Virus record (IMG/VR): IMGVR_UViG_3300037485_001152
Location: 1-33,793 of that record
Direction: 5' to 3' (one strand)
DNA: 33,793 bases
From: a virus
Shown here: piece after piece, positions 23,297-29,735 of the stretch
How the letters are laid out: every line of letters starts with the position of its first letter
How positions within the stretch are numbered: position 1 is the stretch's first letter
Program-made: the position numbers and the translations under genes
Notes under the pieces: generated by a model
What the model was told of the DNA's origin: nothing
The model's database searches: none
Seen by the model: only the letters and a program-made list of their open reading frames with translations

Positions 23297-23831
23297 TAGT
23301 GGCAGCATCTAGTTTCTTATTAAGAGCATCAATCGTCTTCATCATTCCAGCTAGAATAGCTGCCATATCACCTGAAGAGTCTTTCGGCTGTAAGTCTTGA
23401 ACTAGTTTAGCCGCTTTAGTAGCCGCTTCCTCTTCTATAGTGCCAAGACTATTCAGTGTCTTAACTGAGACTAATGGTTTAATTCCTCTAAAGTTACTTT
23501 CATGAAAGACTTTAGATACTGAGGATGGGTATGTATTAGCGTTATTCTTAAGTGGGTTCTCTTTAATGAAGCGCCCAAGAAGCATCTTATAACGTTGTTC
23601 TGCGGCTTTAACCAATTGGGGTTCAGTCTCTATTCTATCTTCAAGTGAAGCGAGGTCTGTCTCATAGATTTGTATTTGATGAGTGCCAGGCCCATATGCT
23701 CTACCATTATTAAGAAGAATAGGAGAAACGTTATCTCTTACTGTTACTTCAACTAATAGTCTATTAACTGGTTCTGCATATTCAGCCGTATGTCCATGTG
23801 GGGTATGTCTATCGAAGCGTGTCTGAGCCAT
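23274..23831 (-). CDS. Hypothetical protein downstream of capsid/HNH insertion
   Basis: I start at ATG 23831 (MAQTRFDRHTPHGH, 185 residues); a TTG start at 23849 is possible. The ribosome site is weak. The N-terminal half is strand-rich with GRAYGPGTHQIQIYETDLASLEDRIE, the rest is helical, and the C-terminus is a lysine-rich coiled coil. It lies directly downstream of the capsid once the HNH insertion is ignored, so it may be a head-associated protein. No family recognised. Confidence 0.72.
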   Translation of the reverse strand: MAQTRFDRHTPHGHTAEYAEPVNRLLVEVTVRDNVSPILLNNGRAYGPGTHQIQIYETDLASLEDRIETEPQLVKAAEQRYKMLLGRFIKENPLKNNANTYPSSVSKVFHESNFRGIKPLVSVKTLNSLGTIEEEAATKAAKLVQDLQPKDSSGDMAAILAGMMKTIDALNKKLDAATIKEKPSK

Positions 23832-23865
23832 TATGATATCATTTCTCAAGCGTAGTAATAGTGCT

Positions 23866-23893
23866 TGGTCAACCGATAGAGATTCGAACTCTA
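23866..23893 (-). other. tRNA 3'-end-like segment (T arm, acceptor strand, CCA)
   Basis: The minus strand has a perfect T arm (TAGAG-TTCGAAT-CTCTA with the consensus T loop), then 7 nt, an A and CCA, exactly as at a tRNA 3' end. Immediately upstream a TGCTC/GAGCA stem encloses 17 nt instead of an anticodon loop. No 5' acceptor strand or D arm is found, so it is not a complete tRNA. It could be a decayed tRNA or a tRNA-derived attachment-type sequence. Confidence 0.5.
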
Positions 23894-23915
23894 ATCATGC
23901 TCCCTGTCCTGTCAA
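23888..23915 (-). promoter_or_regulatory. Candidate promoter TTGACA-16-TAGAGT
   Basis: A consensus -35 TTGACA (23915-23910) is followed after 16 nt by TAGAGT (4 of 6). It lies after the terminator at 23963 and could restart transcription for the 23831 gene and the tail module. It overlaps the tRNA-like segment. Confidence 0.45.
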
Positions 23916-23938
23916 GAGTGAGCACAGTCGTAATACCA

Positions 23939-23947
23939 ATAAGTATA
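23939..23947 (-). promoter_or_regulatory. TATACTTAT motif after the HNH terminator
   Basis: The minus strand reads TATACTTAT 15 nt beyond the hairpin at 23963-23991 and about 108 nt before the 23831 start. Confidence 0.45.
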
Positions 23948-23962
23948 CCTCAGGAAATGAAA

Positions 23963-23991
23963 AAGCCACCAGTCAGCAAGACTGGTGGCTT
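23963..23991 (-). terminator. Terminator downstream of the HNH gene
   Basis: A perfect 12-bp hairpin (AAGCCACCAGTC and GACTGGTGGCTT, 5-nt loop). The minus strand continues TTTCATTTCC. Confidence 0.9.
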
Positions 23992-24024
23992 CTTCACTCT
24001 ACTATAGGAAAGGATTATGGAATT

Positions 24025-24522
24025 CTAGATACGATTATAAGTATAGTCTATCCATACCTTTTTCCAAGTTCTTCCTGTCAGGACGTTGTTAATGGCAGAT
24101 CGACTTAGTGTCGGGTATAATAATAGTAGCTCATCTGTGTTTATGCCGGAATCCCTTTTAGAGTGTATGTCTATGACATCCTTCTCTTTAAGTTTAGCCT
24201 TAGGATTATTAGCTCCGACATGTCTAGCACTACGACCCTTCTTTACTTTATCACTCATATTTCCTTGATGTGTATCTAAGAACAAATGATTAATATTAAC
24301 GCATGCCGAATTATCGCATTTATGACAGACGCATAACTTATCTGGAATTATTCCATTGACCAGTTCCCAAAGCGCTCGTGTCACTAACCAAAGCTTTCCA
24401 TCGTGGCCACGCAGTCTTCCATAACCACCGTCGATGCCACTCTTAAACCAATTATGACACCCGGTTTTAGTGTCTAATTTCCAGCCGCTATTAATTCGCT
24501 CTAACAGTGTTTTTCTTGCCAT
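24025..24522 (-). CDS. HNH homing-type endonuclease
   Basis: I start at ATG 24522, which has CAGGAG 9 nt upstream (165 residues); the frame opens at 24546. Residues 66-80, CHKCDNSACVNINHL, are the HNH_3-type core with its metal-binding cysteines and histidines. The sequence continues FLDTHQGNMSDKVKKGR, typical of phage-borne free-standing HNH enzymes. The C-terminal third (NPKAKLKEKDVIDIHS, then SRSAINNVLTGRTWKKV) is a DNA-binding helix-turn-helix tail. It sits between capsid and tail genes, bounded by a terminator on each side, as expected of a mobile intron-less homing gene. It would cut DNA of related phages near this locus. Confidence 0.92.
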   Translation of the reverse strand: MARKTLLERINSGWKLDTKTGCHNWFKSGIDGGYGRLRGHDGKLWLVTRALWELVNGIIPDKLCVCHKCDNSACVNINHLFLDTHQGNMSDKVKKGRSARHVGANNPKAKLKEKDVIDIHSKRDSGINTDELLLLYPTLSRSAINNVLTGRTWKKVWIDYTYNRI

Positions 24523-24572
24523 ATAACAATCTCCTGGCACTATCATAGCATACCCGATTATAGCTTTAAAGC

Positions 24573-24608
24573 AAAAACCCCAACTACCTGTTAAGGCAGT
24601 CGGGGTTT
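24573..24608 (-). terminator. Terminator after the capsid gene
   Basis: The minus strand AAACCCCGACTGCC and GGTAGTTGGGGTTT pair over 14 positions with G-T pairs and end in TTTTTGC. It lies 135 nt beyond the capsid stop and before the HNH gene. Confidence 0.85.
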
Positions 24609-24695
24609 CTATCTTACTTCAAGTATACTCTATTAGGGGACGTTTGTTAACCGTTCTTGGTAGGCAAAGCCTGTCATGACGGCAGATTATATCTT

Positions 24696-24726
24696 GCACC
24701 TAGAGAGAGGGGAACTCTCTAAGTGC
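24696..24726. repeat. Hairpin directly after the capsid stop
   Basis: GCAC-C-TAGAGAG and CTCTCTA-A-GTGC pair over 11 bp with one internal mismatch around a 7-nt loop. There is no T tract. It is a possible mRNA-stabilising hairpin for the highly expressed capsid transcript. Confidence 0.7.
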
Positions 24727-24743
24727 TTGAAATCATTGGGTTA

Positions 24744-25712
24744 TCACGAAACAATATTGCCGAAAATCGTCTGTGGGGCGCCTGCGGCGACCTTACAATC
24801 GACTAAAAGTCCGTACTTGAAAGCATCATTGTCCTGTACGAACGCTGAATTCATATCGACATCAATTTGCTCAACAACGTCTGAGCCCTTGAGGAAGATG
24901 AAGGGTTTCGCTTGACCGCTTGGGTCTTTGGCGATGAGATACCAGCTGTGATCGGTGATGAATTGATTCTGAATGAATTCAACAAGGCCCTTGCTTTCGT
25001 TACCGATTGCAGTTGCCGCTACAGTTGAACCACCTTCAGCAGTCGCCGAAGAAAGACCGATTGCACGAAGATCACCTTTAGTGATTTCAAGAGCCATGGT
25101 GCGGAGTTTGGGTCCAGCAACTAGCGCATATGGAACCACATTGAAGGGTTCGCCGTTCTCACGTTTGAATGAGAGCATTGCGTCATAAGTTGTGATGAAG
25201 GAGAGTGGGGTAAGGGCCGCTGTTCCGTAGTTAGACCAAGCTGCGCCTGCGGCGCCATGAGCATGGTCATCGTCTATAAGATTAGAGCCATCATAACAGA
25301 CTGGTCCTTTACCTGAGTTAGAGGTAAGTTCAGCGTGAAGAAGGATATTCTTGTAGTTCTTTTGGCCTGATAGCCATTGACGGATACGAGAAGCTACTGT
25401 GCCGATTTTGTCGTATTGAACTTCTTTACGAGGAAGAAGCATTGAACGAACGTAGGTAGAGAGAGTGGTGTCGAGGGTTGAAACTCGAGCTGTCTCATAT
25501 TCACGTGCGCCAATGAATTCCTGCCAGGTTCCTAGGACATCCTGGTATTGCGCCTGGTAAGTCATTCCACCTTCTGTCGAGACTTCTTGACAGAATGCAG
25601 ATACAACGGCGTCGTTAGCAACTGACATGAAGAGCTCTTCGAAGACAGTGCGGAACGTTGTAAGGGAAGCGTCTAGTGCGTCCCGATTAATAAGATTTGA
25701 TGCTGTTGCCAT
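24744..25712 (-). CDS. Major capsid protein, Mu gpT-like
   Basis: The protein has 322 residues. The start NLINRDALDASLTTFRTVFEELF, then YQAQYQDVLGTWQEFIGAREYETARVS, LLPRKEVQYDKIG and CYDGSNLIDDDHAHG, follow the order of Mu-like major head subunits (Y..LG..P.(L/M)..W.G.R, then DG..(F/L)...DH). Downstream are a stem-loop and a terminator; upstream are the paired decoration proteins. This assembles the HK97-fold shell. Assignment is strong by motif order and context. Confidence 0.9.
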   Translation of the reverse strand: MATASNLINRDALDASLTTFRTVFEELFMSVANDAVVSAFCQEVSTEGGMTYQAQYQDVLGTWQEFIGAREYETARVSTLDTTLSTYVRSMLLPRKEVQYDKIGTVASRIRQWLSGQKNYKNILLHAELTSNSGKGPVCYDGSNLIDDDHAHGAAGAAWSNYGTAALTPLSFITTYDAMLSFKRENGEPFNVVPYALVAGPKLRTMALEITKGDLRAIGLSSATAEGGSTVAATAIGNESKGLVEFIQNQFITDHSWYLIAKDPSGQAKPFIFLKGSDVVEQIDVDMNSAFVQDNDAFKYGLLVDCKVAAGAPQTIFGNIVS

Positions 25713-25745
25713 GGTGATTTATATTCCTTTATTTAAATTCTTGGG

Positions 25746-26204
25746 TTATGTGAGATCTTTAACAAGTTTACGAACTGCGACCCAGGCGGTAGTGGACGAT
25801 GGGACTTCAATAATCTCACCGACCTGTGTATCGTCTGTTGAAGCAGCACTTGTTACGACATCATTATCATAAACTGTTGCTGCTGTGCCTACCAAGCCAA
25901 CTAGCGTGGTATTAGTTGTGAAGAGTTCCTCGTGTCCGTACATTACTTCAACATATGTTTCGCCGGCTGTAGTTGAGGTAACTGATTTTGTAGCTACTCC
26001 TACGAAGGAACCAGATGCGAATTCAGTGTCCGCAGCATTCTCTGCGAAATAGGCATCTCCGCTATATGCGAAGGCTGCTGCGCTCTCGGGGATCATAACC
26101 ATTGCTCCAGCTGGAATGGTATGAGATGCGGTCATAAGGTATTTAGCGTATTTCGCTCCCTTAAGGTTACGTTGCTTACGTGCTTTGCTTGTAGTAATGG
26201 CCAT
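25746..26204 (-). CDS. Capsid decoration-like protein (DUF2190-like), copy 2
   Basis: The protein has 152 residues. The pattern AKYLMTASHTIPAGAMVMI, then SFVGVATKSV, YVEVMYGHEELF, GTAATVYDNDVV and QVGEIIEVPSSTTAWVAVRKL is that of small beta-barrel proteins encoded next to Mu-like capsids and thought to decorate or stabilise the head. It is a paralogue of the 26226 gene, about equal in length and collinear throughout. AAGGAAT precedes the start. Confidence 0.85.
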   Translation of the reverse strand: MAITTSKARKQRNLKGAKYAKYLMTASHTIPAGAMVMIPESAAAFAYSGDAYFAENAADTEFASGSFVGVATKSVTSTTAGETYVEVMYGHEELFTTNTTLVGLVGTAATVYDNDVVTSAASTDDTQVGEIIEVPSSTTAWVAVRKLVKDLT

Positions 26205-26225
26205 TGTCTTTATTCCTTAAATGGT

Positions 26226-26657
26226 TCACGCAAGATCAGGTGAAAGAACTCTGATGCCGACCCAAACTTTAGTCGCCGATGGGACTTCGATGATTGTTCC
26301 GACTTGAACTTTATTGGTTGCTGTTCCAATGGTCTGAACTTCGTCATTGGTTTTAACGCCACAGCCAACACCAACTAGACCACTGAGGTCTTCTGTTGAA
26401 GTCAATAGAACTTCGTGTCCGTATTCGACATTGATATAAACAACATCAGCAGCGCCTGCGGTCACTGTCTCTGTCGCAATGCCTACGAAATTACAAGCCG
26501 CTGTATCAGCCGCATTAAGTGCTCTTTGAGTTGATTGAGTAACCATAACAAGCCCACCTTGTGGAATGGTTGTATTTGCTGTCATGCGATATTTCGCATA
26601 TGATAAGCCGGCAATGTTACGAACGTTGCGAGCTGTTGCTGATGTGATTGCTGCCAT
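26226..26657 (-). CDS. Capsid decoration-like protein (DUF2190-like), copy 1
   Basis: The protein has 143 residues, collinear with the 25746 protein: AKYRMTANTTIPQGGLVMV, NFVGIATETV, YINVEYGHEVLL, GCGVKTNDEV, QVGTIIEVPSATKVWVGIRVL. The two genes are 21 nt apart. Tandem copies may place different decorations at different head sites. The leader has the ACTATTTA motif near 26697. Confidence 0.85.
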   Translation of the reverse strand: MAAITSATARNVRNIAGLSYAKYRMTANTTIPQGGLVMVTQSTQRALNAADTAACNFVGIATETVTAGAADVVYINVEYGHEVLLTSTEDLSGLVGVGCGVKTNDEVQTIGTATNKVQVGTIIEVPSATKVWVGIRVLSPDLA

Positions 26658-26717
26658 GATGTTTATATTCCTTTATGTCTAATGCGAACTAGTTTCTAAT
26701 AAATAGTGTGTTCTTGC

Positions 26718-27581
26718 TTAATTGCCCGAATGAGTTGCTTTAATGGCTAAAGCTTTACGAATCCAAGCGTCTGCATGAATTCCTGTTAAGCCTTGGCCAC
26801 GTGCAGATAGTCTAAGTGTCTTGACGCTAGGGTCTGTCTCATCAAGCTTATCTTGAATTACTGGTGAGCCCTGAGGAGCCTTGACAGGAGAAGCACTGAG
26901 ACCAGTTACACGGTGTTCAGTTGGTGGTTTATTTGATGGCATACCGTCAAATAACTTAATGGCCATTTCTTCATTGGTATTAACGGCAGATAAGAACAAT
27001 TCCTTCTGAGCCGCTGTGATCTTGCCATCTGATAATAGTCTAGAGAATGAAGCTTCATGACGTGCTTTAGTTTCAAGAGCAGTCTGTGCAGTCTTATAAG
27101 CTGAAAGTTCAACAACAGTTGCTCTTAAAGCGTCTACTTCTGTTTGAAGTTCAGTGCTTCTATTCTTATAAGCAGATAGTTCAACGCTCATTGGTAGAGG
27201 TGCTGGAGCAACAGGTGCGGCCGCTGCATCAGCTAGTGCTTTAGAAGCAGTAGCAGTCTTATTGATAGCCGCAGATACGCTATCTAAGTTATTCTTGACT
27301 GCGCTTGATAGAGTTGGGATATCTAGTCCAGTTGCGCTAGAGAGCATATCACAGATTTCTTTGCATTCCATCATTGGGTCAACAACTTCTTGAGCAACTT
27401 CTTCTGGTGATTCGGTCTCATCAGTTACTTCTTCGGTTGCTTCTGCAATTGGCGCATCACCTACTGCTAATGGTTTACAAGCACACTCAGTCTTAGAACA
27501 ATTTGGGCAGACTCCTTCAACTTCAAGCACTGGTTCTGCATTGGGATCCACTGGTACTTCGACTACTTTATCTGATTTCAT
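26718..27581 (-). CDS. Nested scaffold protein from an internal start
   Basis: Inside the protease gene, codon 174 is an ATG (MKSDKVVEVP) with AAAGGA 8 nt upstream, falling exactly where the protease domain ends. In Mu and lambda-type phages the scaffold is made from such an in-frame internal start. The product would be 287 residues: acidic linker, CxxC cluster, coiled coils. The site is seen; its use is inferred. Confidence 0.7.
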   Translation of the reverse strand: MKSDKVVEVPVDPNAEPVLEVEGVCPNCSKTECACKPLAVGDAPIAEATEEVTDETESPEEVAQEVVDPMMECKEICDMLSSATGLDIPTLSSAVKNNLDSVSAAINKTATASKALADAAAAPVAPAPLPMSVELSAYKNRSTELQTEVDALRATVVELSAYKTAQTALETKARHEASFSRLLSDGKITAAQKELFLSAVNTNEEMAIKLFDGMPSNKPPTEHRVTGLSASPVKAPQGSPVIQDKLDETDPSVKTLRLSARGQGLTGIHADAWIRKALAIKATHSGN

Positions 27582-28100
27582 ATTTAGATTCCTTTGATTG
27601 ATTTTAGATAGGCTAATAGCAGCCATTCCTTCTAAGAAGGGATTATTTGTAAGACCTAGTTGATATAACTCAGTGCCAATGGACTTACCCGATACTCTAT
27701 CAATTGATGCAAAGTCAACGACTACAGAAGAGAACTTATATTCTCCTTCTCTAATAGATGCAGCTGCCTTCTTTGTGAATTGACAAAGACCCCATAGCTC
27801 TAGACCTTTCTTACCAGATCTAGTCTCTAGTTCAATGATAAATCCAGCGGCTGGAGCTCCATCACCTGATGGATGACCATATGTAATTGGCACTGGTTGC
27901 TCAACTGAGTTGAACTTCGTTAGAATTTCACCGAAGGACTTCTTATTAAAAGAAAATGGTCCGGATACATGACCAGCGAATGTGCCTTCATAAGCCATTT
28001 GAACCCAGGTCTTATCGCTATCTTTTCCTAGAATAGGAGCTTTAGCAGCAAGAGAGATAAATGATTTACCGTTTAAGTTGATTAGGGATGCTGTAGCCAT
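26718..28100 (-). CDS. Prohead protease with fused scaffold, Mu I-like
   Basis: The protein has 460 residues. The N-terminal 175 residues match the Mu I-type maturation protease: PVPITYGHPSGDGAPAAGFI, then EGEYKFSSVVVDF and LYQLGLTNNPFLEGMAAIS (the 'LTN.P.L.GM' block). The remainder is the scaffold: an acidic region with CPNCSKTECACK, a Glu-rich linker, then coiled coil and AQKELFLSAV. No Shine-Dalgarno is seen before the ATG at 28100. ACTATTTAGTATT lies immediately upstream, so the message may be nearly leaderless. An internal start makes a separate scaffold (next entry). Confidence 0.88.
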   Translation of the reverse strand: MATASLINLNGKSFISLAAKAPILGKDSDKTWVQMAYEGTFAGHVSGPFSFNKKSFGEILTKFNSVEQPVPITYGHPSGDGAPAAGFIIELETRSGKKGLELWGLCQFTKKAAASIREGEYKFSSVVVDFASIDRVSGKSIGTELYQLGLTNNPFLEGMAAISLSKINQRNLNMKSDKVVEVPVDPNAEPVLEVEGVCPNCSKTECACKPLAVGDAPIAEATEEVTDETESPEEVAQEVVDPMMECKEICDMLSSATGLDIPTLSSAVKNNLDSVSAAINKTATASKALADAAAAPVAPAPLPMSVELSAYKNRSTELQTEVDALRATVVELSAYKTAQTALETKARHEASFSRLLSDGKITAAQKELFLSAVNTNEEMAIKLFDGMPSNKPPTEHRVTGLSASPVKAPQGSPVIQDKLDETDPSVKTLRLSARGQGLTGIHADAWIRKALAIKATHSGN

Positions 28101-28129
28101 AATACTAAATAGTGCCGTTCATTGAATTA

Positions 28130-28204
28130 TTGCAGGAGCCAGATTTGAACTGACGACCTTATGGGTATGAACCATATGAGATAACCATACTTCTCTACCC
28201 TGCT
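28130..28204 (-). tRNA. tRNA-Met(CAT), initiator-like
   Basis: On the minus strand 75 nt fold as a full cloverleaf: acceptor AGCAGGG with TCCTGCA, D arm GAGA/TCTC with GG in the loop, anticodon arm TATGG-TTCATAC-CCATA (anticodon CAT), 5-nt variable loop AGGTC, T arm GTCAG-TTCAAAT-CTGGC, and discriminator A. CCA is not encoded. Position 1 does not pair with 72 (A-A) and the D stem has A11-T24, both initiator features. The 3' third follows the E. coli tRNA-fMet sequence closely (AAGGTCGTC-N-GTTCAAATC-N-GGC). It keeps two of the three G-C pairs of the initiator anticodon stem. It lies between portal and protease genes. Confidence 0.9.
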
Positions 28205-28230
28205 AATATAAATATATGCTAGCAGGGTAG
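28195..28230. promoter_or_regulatory. Inverted repeat covering the tRNA 5' end
   Basis: TAGCAGGGTAG and CTACCCTGCTA are perfect 11-bp arms 14 nt apart. One arm is tRNA bases -1 to 10, the other is its leader. In the precursor RNA this hairpin would compete with the acceptor stem. Confidence 0.8.
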
Positions 28231-28249
28231 GAATTGATTAAAAGCGATT

Positions 28250-29668
28250 CTAGCTGTTCAATACGTCGTCTGGAGTCAGTGCCGGGTTACTATCTTCGGA
28301 CGTAGCTGAGGAGGCCGTAGGAGCAGGGGCGACAGCTGTAGGTGCTTGTGCTACGGACTTTACAGGTTCAGGATTAAGTGGATCGGTTTTGACGGTGACA
28401 TTCTCTAGAGTAGCAATTTCTTCCCCGCCTTGAAGACGAGTCCAAGCTGGCAATCCGGCTGCTTTACGCACTTCATTTCTAGTTGCGCAACCAGACTTGA
28501 TTACTGAATCAGATACTTCAACAGCATGCTCGAATATGCTTTCTATTACTGGAAGTGGACAATCTGGTGAGAAACCATTGTAGTGACGAATCCAGGAAAC
28601 GCAGTCTCTCGTGATAGCTGACCACATTAGTTTAGCATCTTGTGCTGTGCTCTCTAGTCTTAGACTGTCTCTAGTCTCAGTTGCTGCTCTAGAGCCATTG
28701 GGTCCAGCTATTAGTAGATCAGGACTGACACCCATAGCCAAGAAGATCTGTTCATCTAGTTTAGCTACTAGGTCTTTATAAACTGTACTGGAGGCTCCAG
28801 CTGCACTATCCATAATCTCTACTGTGCTAGCACCAGTTACTACTCCGACCATATCATTGGTCATATCTAAGAGGTCTTGTAGTGCTTGGTCTCTTTGATT
28901 TCTATCGGTACCAGGAGCCATATGAGCTAAAGCCAATGGGCTTCCGAAGCGTTCTGCACATGATACCCAGAATTGAATGCCGGCCTTCTTAAAGATAGCA
29001 TACCATAATGCGCTTCTGAAACAACCGCTGTCTATTGGTCTGAAATTCTCTGTAGCGATATTATGAATAAGATATCCGCCTGGGAATTCAGTTGTGTTAA
29101 TCCATTCATAACTGGCATTGCGTGCTTCTACTTGCCAATCACGGTTATATTTTAGTTCTCTAGTCATAATGGGCCATGGTGTAGGAAGCCAGTTATCATC
29201 TTTAAGTGACCAGACTAGTTCATGAGCGCTAATGCCCATACCGATAGCATCTAGAACTCGCATTAAGAATGATTCTACTGAGTCCATACTGTCTAGCCAG
29301 CGTTTTACTAGAGTTGCTAGTCTTTCTGCTTCTTCTTTAAGATCAGGAGCTACGGTTGCTGGAGCATTAACTGTATATGCCCGGCCTGCTACTGCCGCTC
29401 TACGAATAAAGTAAGCTCTTGTCAATACTGGATCTGTACTAAGATTGGCGGCCGCATCTGCAAACCATTCATATCTACCGATATCGAGTTGTGCTAATGC
29501 CGAGCTCATTCTATCTGGAGTGATAAGAGAGCGACCAGGGATCTGGAATAATGACCGTCTAGTCGTCATTACTTCTCTATTAGCTGGCTTCCTCGGAGAT
29601 GATCTCTCTGGAACTAATGGAACAAAGGCATCTAGTGCTCGTCTTGATTTACGGGTATTGGTTGTCAT
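28250..29668 (-). CDS. Portal protein (Mu gp29 / DUF935-like)
   Basis: The protein has 472 residues. After a basic start it shows MSSALAQLDIGRYEWFADAAANLSTDPVLTRAYFIRR, then VLDAIGMGISAHELVW, HNIATENFRP, RFGSPLALAHM, GVSPDLLIAGPNGSRAATETRDSLRLES and a Pro/Ala-rich acidic tail, the order of DUF935 portals that form the dodecameric DNA gate. It is encoded right after the large terminase and before the protease, as in Mu-type maps. AGAAAGAA is upstream. Confidence 0.87.
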   Translation of the reverse strand: MTTNTRKSRRALDAFVPLVPERSSPRKPANREVMTTRRSLFQIPGRSLITPDRMSSALAQLDIGRYEWFADAAANLSTDPVLTRAYFIRRAAVAGRAYTVNAPATVAPDLKEEAERLATLVKRWLDSMDSVESFLMRVLDAIGMGISAHELVWSLKDDNWLPTPWPIMTRELKYNRDWQVEARNASYEWINTTEFPGGYLIHNIATENFRPIDSGCFRSALWYAIFKKAGIQFWVSCAERFGSPLALAHMAPGTDRNQRDQALQDLLDMTNDMVGVVTGASTVEIMDSAAGASSTVYKDLVAKLDEQIFLAMGVSPDLLIAGPNGSRAATETRDSLRLESTAQDAKLMWSAITRDCVSWIRHYNGFSPDCPLPVIESIFEHAVEVSDSVIKSGCATRNEVRKAAGLPAWTRLQGGEEIATLENVTVKTDPLNPEPVKSVAQAPTAVAPAPTASSATSEDSNPALTPDDVLNS

Positions 29669-29735
29669 TGATATATTCTTTCTTAATCATGCGGCTTTTT
29701 CAAGCAGGCTGGATTGTAATCATAAGTAGCTAGCA

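Noticed and set aside
23866-23950. Complete second tRNA gene
   Set aside because: T arm and CCA are good, but no 5' acceptor strand, D arm or 7-nt anticodon loop could be placed.
24036-24044. TATACTTAT copy as a promoter
   Set aside because: It lies within the 3' coding end of the HNH gene and is followed by a terminator, so it is more likely a chance occurrence; kept as a caution for the motif claim.
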